Assembly (NCBI RefSeq): GCF_014633365.1
Contig: NC_068352.1
Location: forward strand, 6,068,393-6,132,392
DNA length: 64,000 nt
From: Diospyros lotus
Taxonomy: Eukaryota; Streptophyta; Magnoliopsida; Ericales; Ebenaceae
Reading direction: 5' to 3'
Shown piece by piece: positions 31,850-43,201 of this stretch (within the stretch, counting starts at the first letter, position 1; each line of letters starts with the position of its first letter). Under the pieces are notes generated by a model. It saw only the letters and a list, made by a program, of their open reading frames with translations. It did not search any database and was not told the origin of the DNA. The position numbers were made by a program, and so were the translations under genes.

Positions 31850-34057
31850 GGCCCCGCAATCCGAGCTAGGGCTCCAACAATGTATGAGCTCGCTTCAACG
31901 AGCTCAGCTCGAAGTCTACTGGACTTTATGCGATTGGGTCGGCCGGCTAAATTAAGCCCAGCCCATGAGGAGTAGAGCGGGAAATACCCGTAACAGTGCT
32001 ATTAGACCAAGCCCAATGTGCTAGCAAAAGGCCTAATCCAATTAATGATTAAATAATTATATTCATAATATAATTATTTAATTATTCTTATTTATCCAAT
32101 AAATAAATGCACTATTATTAGTAATTATAAAATTCTCAATTTATCCATCTTCTCTTTGAAAGTGATTTCTTTTGGTTGAGACTTTTTGGATTCACAAATA
32201 AATTGGTAACGAGAATAATAAACGATTAATTCTCGTAAATCATGAATGATATCTAACAATATGTCATGATTACCCAATTTATTGTGAAACGGTCATTGTG
32301 AACCTTTTACTACATTACCATGCAATACAGTCTATCTATCATCCTATATCCCGACAAGATATAAGATCATGGTCAGTAGATCTAATCTTTTAATTTTGTC
32401 ATATGACCAAATCTAAAATCAATCTTGACTAATTATAACACAACCCTTATGAAAAAAATTTCATCGTCATATTACCTCGGCCAAGGATTTATCATCAAGT
32501 GATTATTGGATGGCATAAGATATATTCCTCATAAATCTCGAGGTGATAGATTCCATGTTTGATGCACACATACCTCATATATCACTGAATCAAGCACATA
32601 GACACGTATAATTATTCTTGATTAGAACAACCACATAATATCGTTGATATCATAATCCACCAATACATAGATATCCATGCCATCTCAAGTCTAGGGACTA
32701 GTTGCACAATCGCAGTTAACATTGAATCATTGACCCGTGAGAAATAACCCATGTGATTCAATGTTAATAGTCTCGTTCAGTGAACTCGTTCTTATAACGA
32801 GCACCTACTCATCTTCTTTCTATATCTCATACAGAATGGCATAAGACTCACCAATCTTATTTTTCAGTAGCTCATACTAAATAAGAAATAAAACGATGTG
32901 CTAGCCTTTACGAGTTTGTATTATCCAGATTAGGAATTCTACGGTCAGAAACATATTTATAGTATAACAAACTGTGGATTATCTGTAACTCGTATTCTTA
33001 ACTCTTAAGAATGGTATCCACTCCTTATTATACTAATTGATATATGTTTTATAATTTAAACATATTGCAATTTAAATAAAATATAAACTTGCCATTTAAA
33101 TAATATTTAAAGAATTACAAGATCGAGTCTTTTTGTGTATCCATTAGCCAAGAATCAGGACAATCCTAATGGCAGTGAAGTCCAACTTCATATCAACCTA
33201 TTAAGGCTCCTCAATTATCGTGCTCTATAGTTCTTCCATTGACTAACATTTGGACAGAGTGAGAGTTATGGACTGATTAATCTCACAAGATTCGGTAACT
33301 ATGACAGATCTAATAAGGCATATGGTATAGGTAGCATGTCAAATTCCATTTAACATTGGAACTCTTTCCAATCTCATGCTTACCCTGGCTAAGGGATTTC
33401 TAACCACTACTACCAATACGGATTACGTAAGATGTACGCCTCCATCCCATAGAGGTCAATGGATCCTATCAGTTAACATCTGTCTCCGTACACTCGTCTA
33501 GATACCACACAATAAGCATTCCCACTTCTTACACCAGATGGTTTCGCTCAATGGTAAATCCCTAATACTAGTGCATAAGACGCTATGTCACCTCTAGTCC
33601 AAATACTGGATACACAATCGAGAGCCAGCAATAGATCATTAATCCTCAAGCCATGTGATCTATCGTCGCATCACATTCAACGGATGTTCTACCTACACCC
33701 ACTCGCATGTCTACTGTACGGGTCCCACATAATATGGCATATGACTCACCACCCCATTCCCATTAGCATCCCATGCTAATAATGGTAGTAGCCCATGTAT
33801 ATGTTCATTAATCGATATATCATATTTTCCTTCTGATAATTCTAAGGACCGAGAATACCTTTAAAAAATCCTGAACTAGAGATCCACGTCACACAGTCTC
33901 AGCCCCATGAGAGTAGGACCTCTACTAGGAAGTCTACTGACTCATTCATAAAGACAAGAGGGAGAGATATGAATGAAGATATGACCTTATTATTAATATC
34001 AAAAATAAATCAATAGTGTCATTCACATACATCCCATGTAATGTAAATCTAGCATCT
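31850..34057. other. Unclassified non-coding repeat-like sequence between the solo LTRs
   Basis: The stretch begins GC-richer (to about 32040), then is AT-rich with an inverted AATTATTTAATTA-type run near 32055-32090. No ORF has a recognisable product; the longest frames are around 60 codons. Its even composition suggests an old transposon interior or leader, but I cannot assign it. Confidence 0.4.
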
Positions 34058-36545
34058 TGTAATACCCAATATTTTATATTAAAGTATTTTCAAAATTTAC
34101 GGGGTCAAAATTAGTATTGAATATAATTTCGGACCTACGTGTATTATTCAAAACACAACCGAAGGATGAGGGACCATGTCAAGAAATCCAATGAAGGTGA
34201 AATATTCCAAATAAGCAACATTTGATAAAATCAAGAGATTCGCGAAGGTTTGAAGTCAAAAAACACACGATTAGGGGCATTGTGTAGATTTTGCAAAATA
34301 CTCGAAGGAGGTTGAAATGATGAATTTTCAAGAAATTCTTGAGGGAAATGAATAGTTTAGAATTTGTGGGCAGTAGTGGAAGTGTTTGAAAAGTCCAGGG
34401 GTGCCATGGATAGGGAGAAAATGCAATTAGAAAATTTATCAGAGCAAAACTGCAAATTTCAAAAATTCCATAGTGGGAAACCAACCAGCCACCTGTGGTC
34501 CCCGGAAGCCACCTCTAAGGCGTCGGGAAGGTCGCCCGGAGACTCTAGGGTAGTCTCCAGGCGATGATGAGGACGTTAGAGGTTGCCATTGGCCGAAAAA
34601 TGGCAAAATGTGATCGATTTTAATGGCGGATGGGATGTCTGATTCGGCTGAATTTTTCGAAGGCTATAGCTCGTGATTTGGAGATTTTTGATTGGTTTGG
34701 AGGCTAGATTTGGGCTTAAGGGATAAGAATGAGCAAGATATGGTGGGGAATTAGGTCAAAAATGAGTATAAAAGAGGTTGTTGGCCGAGAGTTTTGAAGC
34801 ACAATCGGGTGAAATTTTTCTCGTTTTAGGATGAATCGAGCTTCTGAGATAAGGGGCTTTTGTTCTTTGTGTTGCAAGGATCGTTTACGAAGAATTTTGG
34901 GTCGTTTGGTGTAGAAATCATAGGGTTTCAGAGAGTTGGTCGGAAAAACGAGGGCCGCCGGACCGCAACCTGCAACTTCCATTTAAGGCATTTTCCAGCT
35001 GCTACTTTGGCCATTGAAGGGTGCCATCGAGGTCACCTTGAAGAGATCTTCAAGCCTCTATAGTCGTTTGAAGTATCGGAAATCGCCGAAGCCGGAGAAG
35101 ACGACTGCACCGGTCGCACGTGGGCTTCACTCGTCGAGCCCCTGGGTGGCACGTGAGGGCGGGTTTTTCCTTGAGTTTGATTTTGTAATTTTGGTAAAAT
35201 TATTTTTGGAATTATCAAAAAAAAAAATTGGTGAAACTTGATGTTAGGTATTTTTTATGAATTTTCGAAGGTAAAAAAGGTTTAAAAATGAAGGAAAATA
35301 GAGAAAATTGAGGAAAAATTGAAATATTGATTTCTAAGGTTCTAATGATGAATAGGAGACGATTGGTGTGTTGGAAAGAAGGATTGCACGTTTTTCGAGA
35401 TAACACATTTTTCGAGGCAAAAATCAGACTTTCTCAAATTGAGATGAGTGGTTTGATTCTAGTTTTACCTTGTCTTGAATGTGTGTTGAAGTGTGTGTAA
35501 TGGGTTTTTGTGAGTGATTTTATCCTTCCGAACTTAGGTTATTCGTGATTGGACCAGTTCTAGTGAGCGATTACACCCTTCAGAACTTGGGTTATTTTGC
35601 AAAGGCATTTCTTTGTGTGTTTGTGACATCATTTGCATATTAAACATGGGGCTTATTGCATCAACTCTTTTTCTTACAAGAAGTCGGTGCATGGCGTGTG
35701 ATTTTCATATCATTGGGGTGTCAATTGTTCGTCTCGTTGTTAGGTCCGTATGGGACAGGATGGCGTCTTCTTGAGAATGGGACAAGGTTAATCCTAATGA
35801 ACGAGTGACAAGGTAGGGCACTCGAGGGATTAAGTATGTCGCGGCAAGGTAAACCCCAACGGTGTGTGGAATGGATTTTTCACGGGAGGTTGAGTATGTC
35901 AGGGAGATTTCTCAAGTTAGACATATTGCGTGTTGTCGTTGTCTGTTTATGCCATGCTTATATGTCATTCATGCATTGTGTAAACTGTTTCATACTTTCA
36001 CTTAGATGTTTCATCATCTAACCTGAGTTATACCCCTGGAACATTCAACGTTCTAACCAGGGACTGCTGCGAGGTCGAGGACGTGGCTGGTGGGCCCAAC
36101 AGTGTTCAGTTGATAGTGGTTGTACCATTTTGAAGGTGTTAGTATTTATTTTGGTATATGTACGAACAGTTGTATGATACTGTTATTATCATTTTGTAAC
36201 GTTGTAAGACGTATTTCGGTGTGGGAACACCTTGTATGAAACTCGTGGTAGGCCACGATATTTTGATGTTAATTATTCCGCTGTGTTATATTATATCTTG
36301 TTTAGTTTTAAGTCTATTGATCTTGTTAGTTAAATGAGTAAGACTGGAGTTCTCCGGATTTTTACGTGCATGTGAAGATTGCTCTTGAAATCACCGCGGG
36401 CACCGACCATTGTATGCGACGAGTGTTTCATCTGCATGTGAAGATTGTTCTCATAGCGCCGCATGTGACAGACTTGGAAAAAAAAAAAAAAAGATTCTCG
36501 GGGATTCCCTTATAGTGATACGCTCGTGTAAGGCGGGGTGTTACA
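34058..36545 (+). mobile_element. Solo LTR E2, 2.5 kb, related to E1
   Basis: It starts TGTAATACCC and ends GGGGTGTTACA, with CATCT duplicated at 34053-34057 and 36546-36550. A TATA box (TATAAAAG) lies at 34767-34774. The first half has no obvious similarity to E1. From about 35440 to the end it follows E1's 30730-31844 closely (shared GAACTTAGGTTATTC, AAGTCGGTGCATGGCGTGTG, GTCCGTATGGGAC). No internal region is present. Confidence 0.8.
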
Positions 36546-36550
36546 CATCT

Positions 36551-37560
36551 AAAGTTCTATCACTGGCACCTCATTCCTGGTCGCTCCATCGGTTGTGGAA
36601 GGGGTAAATTACTAATTGGCCAATTTTGGCCATGATGACACTCTAGCTCTGCCTAAGCCTCATCATTTTTCTTAGCCTCTCATTCTTATTGAGAAGCAGT
36701 TATAGCCTCTTGGGCCCCTAGGCTCAATTGTGACGACACTGGGATCTCTCTCTTCTCAATAGCCCTGCCAGCGTGTGTGGGGGATAGAGAAAGATCCGCT
36801 GTAGATAAATTGAGAAAGTCCTCTGAAAGTGGGTCCATAGAAATCTCTGCCAAGCTAGGACCCTTTTCGTCTGTCCAGGCTCTCTTGTTCCTTTGGGCTT
36901 GTAAAGATTCCTCTTCCTCGGCCTCTCCCAAAAATGGGATTGGGGTCACAACAATTGTGTCATTTGAAAGGCCTCATGCATCCGTCGTGTTGATTCCTAT
37001 TGCCTGGCTCGTGCATCTCTTTGAAGCCGCTACATTTCTTCACATTCAATCAAATTGTTAGTAAAACAATTGAATATTAATATTTAAAAAGTTTCAAAGC
37101 GCTAAGTAAAAAGATGAGGCTCAAGATGAGCACCCCTAGGGTCTGACTCCCTTTTTAGCCATTTTTCTCCTCTTTGGCCTCATCTAAATGCCTTATAATA
37201 TCCACATCTTCATCTTCTCCCTCACATTCCTCTCTTTTCTCTATCTCGTTATCATCTAACGAAGAGGATGAGGAGGACACGGTCGTTTGAGTTTGAACAA
37301 GTTCTAAAGGACTAGCACTATCGCGCCCTTTAACAATCATCCATCCAGCCTCAATAAGGCATGTATTATTTATTAAATACGATAAATTTACTGAGCCTTC
37401 TTCGACCAATTTATTGATATTCTCTTGGTGGCCTTTCACTAATGAATCTACTTTTGCCCAATCACACCTTACGCTCCTCAATCTTTTGGCGCACCAATTG
37501 ACTGTTACGCTACCCTGCACATTTATTTATCAAAAATACAACCAAATTCATCAGACGTCA
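36551..37560 (-). CDS. Hypothetical exons of unknown origin
   Basis: On the minus strand 37511-37155 is open after a possible acceptor (AATGTGCAG). It encodes about 118 residues including WCAKRLRSVRCDWAKVDSLV, NLSYLINNTCLIEAGWMIV and an acidic end (SSSSSLDDNEIEKREECEGE). A second open stretch at 36949-36686 encodes TPIPFLGEAEEEESLQAQRN. Composition is protein-like, but I recognise neither. They may be remains of a transposon gag-like gene or a degraded host gene. No full gene model is possible. Confidence 0.25.
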
Positions 37561-38929
37561 ATCCTTTTATTAAAGTAGGTGTAGGGCGATTATACTCACC
37601 AGTGTGCGTGTAGTACAATTTTAAATTTATATTTCGGTGAGTCCGAGTCGGTTCACAAGGAAATTATTTATGGTTGAAAGTAAAAATCATAGAATATTTG
37701 ATTTTAGGAGGTGATTAAGATGATCTAATGGCAAAAATTAAAACTAAACTAATACTGAATTTAAGTAGCTTGGGTCAAGATAATTTCAGTGCCAAAACCA
37801 ATTAATTTCCGATTTAATAGAAAAGATCAGTAATATTCATCTGATTTGAGTTTTGCAGATCTGTCAGTAATTTTAGTTCAAGATAATGATAATTCTTATT
37901 TAAGCAATCTCCATACATGGCATGAAAATTCGAAGTTAAGCAATTATCATAAATTGAATTATATCCCATAGACAGAATTTATAGGTACAAATTAATCATT
38001 TGGGCTCGGGTATGAAAACATTTCTAGGTCTAGCAATCTCCATACGTGGCATGAAAATTCTAAGTTAGGCGTATGCTTCAATCCAAACTCAAAGATACAC
38101 TATACGCACACTGCTCAAATTAAATCAAATTAATATTACACATTTGAAGCGTAACTTTCTCTGGGAATCATTGTCATTGGACACTGTTCTTGCCTTAACT
38201 CAAGATTGGATTTAACTACTCATCTTCATTTTAAAATAAATTTGCTGGAATTTAAATGACGAGAATTAAAAGACAGTATTTAAAAGACTATTTTTTAACC
38301 GACCATATAGGCGGTATATAATGAAAAGACAATAATTGAAAAACTATTTTTTAACCGACCATATAGGCGGTATATAATAAAAAGACAATAATTGAAAGAC
38401 TATTTTTTAACCAACCATATAGGCAGTATATAATAAAAAGACAATATGAATAACATAATATAACTATATAGAAACAAATGTTGAAGGTTTAAGAGAGAAA
38501 TTCTAAGAATGAAACTATAGAAAAATTAAAAGAAAATTTATAATAGTATGTGTTTCTACAATAAGTAATTGGGGCATTGAAAGAGAGATGTTGGAGACTC
38601 CCTACAGATTTAGATTCGAATGCTCCAACCTAATTAGATAAACAGCAAAGAAACAGGCATGAAAATGAAGACGAAGTGTTTCACCATAGTAAGAAAATTT
38701 TCTGATGCCTTGTAAATGATGAATGAGAACTCTCAAGGCTACTACTTCCCACAAAATTAACTACAAGAAACATTCTCCACTTAAAAACACAGTATTTTCA
38801 AAGGACCCTCAAATTCAATGATAACGTTGCTTGTGGAGGTTTTTTTTTTTTGGGGGGGGGGGTCTAGATCTTGCCCCTAAATTGCTGGATTTCCCATTGC
38901 GGTTGCTTGCTTGATTTTCTTCTACTAAA
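37561..38929. other. Non-coding AT-rich sequence with short repeats
   Basis: Apart from the 56-bp repeat described separately, a motif CTCCATACRTGGCATGAAAA appears twice (about 37909 and 38038). A homopolymer T-then-G run lies at 38841-38862. No coding signs are seen. Confidence 0.5.
38280..38450. repeat. 56-bp tandem repeat, three copies
   Basis: The unit AAAGACTATTTTTTAACCGA, CCATATAGGCGGTATATAAT, GAAAAGACAATAATTG occurs three times. Each unit includes an imperfect palindrome around ACCGACCATATAGGCGGT. The third copy has CAACC and GCAGT variants and ends early. Confidence 0.9.
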
Positions 38930-39268
38930 ATGGGGATTGGGCTTATTAGTCTTGCTCTCTTAATTGCGGCTGCTAGTCTAGTGGCTGGCTATAGTGAAGA
39001 TGGTGGGGAAAATGAATATGAATGGTATACCAAAATCATAAACAAATGTAATAAAACTTATTTGTTGTCTCTCAGTGGAAATAAATTGGATCTTCAAGTT
39101 GAATCATTGGTGAAAACGAAATTACAAAAGCGGAAATTGTTTTTAACCTACAACCTAAAAGCCTCATTTCACAAAGAATGCTTTGGAGAGTGCAAGTTGG
39201 AAACACACAATCACAATTTTCTTCACAGCCTTATTGCTCAGCCAACTTTTTCAATTGTATATATTTGA
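38930..39268 (+). CDS. Possible small secreted protein ORF
   Basis: The 112-residue frame begins MGIGLISLALLIAAASLVAG, which has the form of a cleavable signal peptide. A charged region (SEDGGENEYEWYTKIINKC) and a few cysteines follow. I do not recognise a family, the C-terminal third looks random, and no introns or neighbours help. It could be a chance frame or the first exon of an unrecognised gene. Confidence 0.25.
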   Translation: MGIGLISLALLIAAASLVAGYSEDGGENEYEWYTKIINKCNKTYLLSLSGNKLDLQVESLVKTKLQKRKLFLTYNLKASFHKECFGECKLETHNHNFLHSLIAQPTFSIVYI

Positions 39269-39269
39269 T

Positions 39270-40714
39270 ATATATACTATCATACTCGCAAGTATCCATA
39301 TTGATCCATTTGCCCACTTCCTCCACATTTGGAGGATGTGGCTTCAACTACACCTAGCAGTTATCTTTGTCCAACTACACATAGCATATCCGAATTTGGA
39401 TTTGGTTCAAGAGCCCTTTATGGGTAAAAAGACTTGAGTCCAGGACTAGGATCCATAACTCATATTTATTACAAAAGATAATAATATAAAATGACCAAAA
39501 TAGGCATGAAATATTATGTATGTGTGTGTGTGCCCGCGCATGATATAGGGGCAAAAGGGTAAAAGCAAGAGGGTGATTGGCAGCCCATTCCTTCCCCCTC
39601 ACCGCTCCATACTTTCTTGTTTTCTCCTTATTCTTCCATTTCCAAGCTCTCCCTCTCGTTATCTTTGTAGCTATTGATACATGTAATGTGTATTTTTTTT
39701 GTTCAAAAATCTCATAAAAAATAAGAAGTGGGAATATGGATTTAGAACCAAATTAAATTAGATTGAATTGATTTGATTCAGTGTGATTTTCGTCAAGATT
39801 AATCCTTTAATCTAGATTTTTGCAAAAGGTCAATCTGAACCAAAGTATTTCACACAAATAATGTTGATTAGATTTAGGGTTTAACCCAAGCTAGGATTTT
39901 AGTAGGGTTTAACCCAAGCTAGGTCAAATTGTTATTGTAAAAAATAACATAATTACGAAGCTAAAGAATTGTCTATAAAAAGTAAATAAATTAATAAATG
40001 AATAGACCCTACTGAAAATTATTGTGAATTTAATATAAAGTAAGGTGTGCCTTCATTTTTTTGGTACATTAGAAATTCTAAATGTCCACACTAAACGAAG
40101 CATGAAAATATTTAAACCCATGACTTCGTACTTAGCATGACAGATATCTGTTTAATTAAAATATATACATCATCATTTGTGATCAATTTTAATGACTTTA
40201 AAATGTTTTATTCCAAGTATCCCTTGAAATTTTGCAAATGCCTTTCTAAAAAGCACACCAGCAGCAGCAGGAGGGAAGGTATTTACCAAAAAGGAAAGGG
40301 AAATGGAAATGGAAATAGCAAATGATGATTCATCCAGACATTGAATTACATTACGATAGGATATGAGACAAATCTCTTTTAACTAAAATTAACCATCCAT
40401 TCTCCTCAATTCATAGCAGCAATTGGTGGGAGACTTTAACCAGATAGAAGAAGATTTGACTGATCAGCATGCAAATAAATTGGCCATCATATCTCTCAGG
40501 GTATTTTTTATGGATGGATGGCTAATATTAACACTAAACCAAAAATAGAAAAAAAAAAAAAAAAAAAAAACCCATGTACAAAAATAGCCACATACATTTC
40601 TATCTTCTCCCCGGCCTTCTAACCAATGCTTCCTCCTGAATTGAGTGAACAGATGGAACTACAAGGAACCGATATGAGGCCGCCACCTCTCCCTGTTCCA
40701 AACATGGCTCTCAA

Positions 40715-40752
<38 letters not shown>

Positions 40753-42490
40753 ACTCACTCGCGGATTTGACGACTTTTGATTAATAGGGGCTGAGGCATT
40801 GATATTGCAGCAGGAGCAAAGTATCCTGGATATTGCATCAGTCAACTCTTTTATCTGCATCATAGATTAGGCATTGAACCAGTCAAACGAGTCAGTGCTG
40901 AATAGAGTTCATCAATCGTACAAAATAAAGAGATACCATCTTCTTTTACATAGAGAATAGCCTTTTGTCTTAATGTCAAAAAATCCAACATTGTCGCATT
41001 TTCGTTACAAAATGCTCCATAGATCAAAAGAGGAAACAAAAACCAATAGGCTCAACAGAGGTTCACGTCAGTCTATTTTCGTACTGACCCCAACAATAAG
41101 TTCCAAACACAAGCCTTATGAGTTTTAGGCTATTTGCAAACGTTGCTATATCCTTCGTAAGACCATCTCCTATGCCACGTTAAAAGGTTTCCCACCAAAG
41201 TTTCTTTGATCCACCTGTCTTTGCTACAAAATTCTCCTGTTTCATTCACTCACCTCGCCTCACAGATGCATCTATTGGTTTCTTCTTACAATGTCCCAAC
41301 AGTTACTGCAGACACAAATTATAAACAAAACAAGCAGCACATTGCAATTAAGAAGATATGATTTCTACGCACAGTTTAATTGATTATATCAAATTGTATC
41401 ATCAAATTAAGGCAATTATGTCCCAGATATCCCCTGACCTAGATGTTCTTATCTTTATTGCTTTTGTCATCAACATTCAATGAAATCACTCCTTACAAGA
41501 TTGTTTTGTTAATGTAGCTTTATCTTCAATTGGTGCCCCTTATAATATCACCCTAATGGCACCACCTATTATTTCAAGTCTTTCCACAGCACCAAACCAC
41601 CTAAAAATCTAAATCTTAGCTACACTTGTAGATTTTACCCCCTTTTTTGGCAATAGCATGCAACAAAGTTCTCGTTTCTTTCGTGATGAGTGCATCATAA
41701 CAAGTCTTATGTACTAGAAAATACTCCTGATGCAACCCTCAATCTCGTCCACCCATTCTCACTCAGAAACAGATTGCCCAAAGCGAAGAACAAGCACTAG
41801 TATAGACATAGATAGTGTCATGGATAGGCATATAGATACAAGATGTGGCAATTTAAGGAGATAGTAGTGTTAATGTGTTATGGCAAAGAATGTGATTTTT
41901 ATATAATTTCATTTAATATACACACAAAAGTTGTATCCCCATTAAAAGAGCACAATGGTAATTCAGCATAAGGAATAAATAAATTCATAAATTTAAAGTG
42001 AAATACTCTAATACACCAATCCAATTTAAAAAATATCAATCAACACCAAATAATTATAAAAAGTACCAAAAAGAAGAAATTCCCAATTTTCCAGCTTCGT
42101 TGACAATAGAAAATCCCATGCATCTGACACAATTTTTAGCATATTCATTAGACATTTAAACACCTACTGGGATTGAGGATTGTGATTGTTGTTATTGTCA
42201 TGAGACACTTTTAACACATCTGGAATCACAAAATGTATTTTGAGGTGTAAATCAGCATGTATGTTTAGGTATTGCTACAGCACCTATTGTGGAGTGTATT
42301 GTGTTTCATAGGACCCCCAATATAAGGTCGAGTATCTCTTGCCCTACGAAAGAATAAGGAACTCAAAACAAACCACATGTAATTAACCCATCTCCCTTTC
42401 AATGAAGCTTTTGGCTGTAAAGTTGAGTCAAACAAGAACCAATCACTCATTAGCTTCATCACACACCAAATATAAGATAAGAAGACAAGG
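39270..42490. other. Intergenic region without recognised genes
   Basis: The region is AT-rich, with a TG microsatellite at about 39519-39532, a poly-A run (about 40550-40570) and a (TC)n run followed by ACTC repeats at 40710-40762. Frames are short and show no known motif. Confidence 0.5.
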
Positions 42491-42495
42491 ACCAG

Positions 42496-43114
42496 TGTTG
42501 TGTCACTTGTATTAGACTAGGACATGTGTAATCAGCATTTATATTGCTGCATTTGTATTTTTTCCTGTTGTAATGTTAGATGTATAATTCTTCTAGAAGG
42601 TTTGTTTTCTAGAAGGATGATTCACCGGTTAAGTTAGTTATTTCCGATCAGTCGGTCAATTAGTTATTTTCTTGTAAATCATGGCCCTATGGCTTATAAA
42701 TAGGGATCGTGGGATAGGGGTAGAGGGATCAGTATTGTGCGCCTCATTCCGAGAAAGGTTATCTTCAGTTTCTATCTTGTGTTTGGGATTGAGCGAGAGA
42801 AGTAGAGAAAGGCTGGGTATAGCTTTGTAATCTCAGAATTCAGCTAAGCTTTCAGGATATATGGGCTGGATAGAATTAAGGTTCTCTTTGTAATCATCCT
42901 AAAGGGTTTTCAAGATAGTGAATTGGAGGTGCTCTAGCAATTTGGACATAGGTCTCATTTTGAGACCGAACCAGGATAAATCCTTGTGTGTTCTTGTTGT
43001 TTCTGTTATTCTCTTGTATGTTTCATATATCAGTTGGGTTCTCGGGTGGGAGGGTGTCTAAGGTGAGCTATTGAGTTGAGGAAATCTGTGAGAGTGTTGT
43101 GTTTATCTCTAACA
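42496..43114 (+). repeat. 5' LTR of Copia F
   Basis: It matches 47309-47921 with few changes, including a GATCGTGG segment absent from the other copy. Confidence 0.93.
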
Positions 43115-43201
43115 ACGTGGTATCAGAGCCAAGAAGTCTCCTACAGCGATCAAGATTTTCAAGAAACTCAAGGAATCAGACTCTTAACACCCAAAAGCAA
43201 T

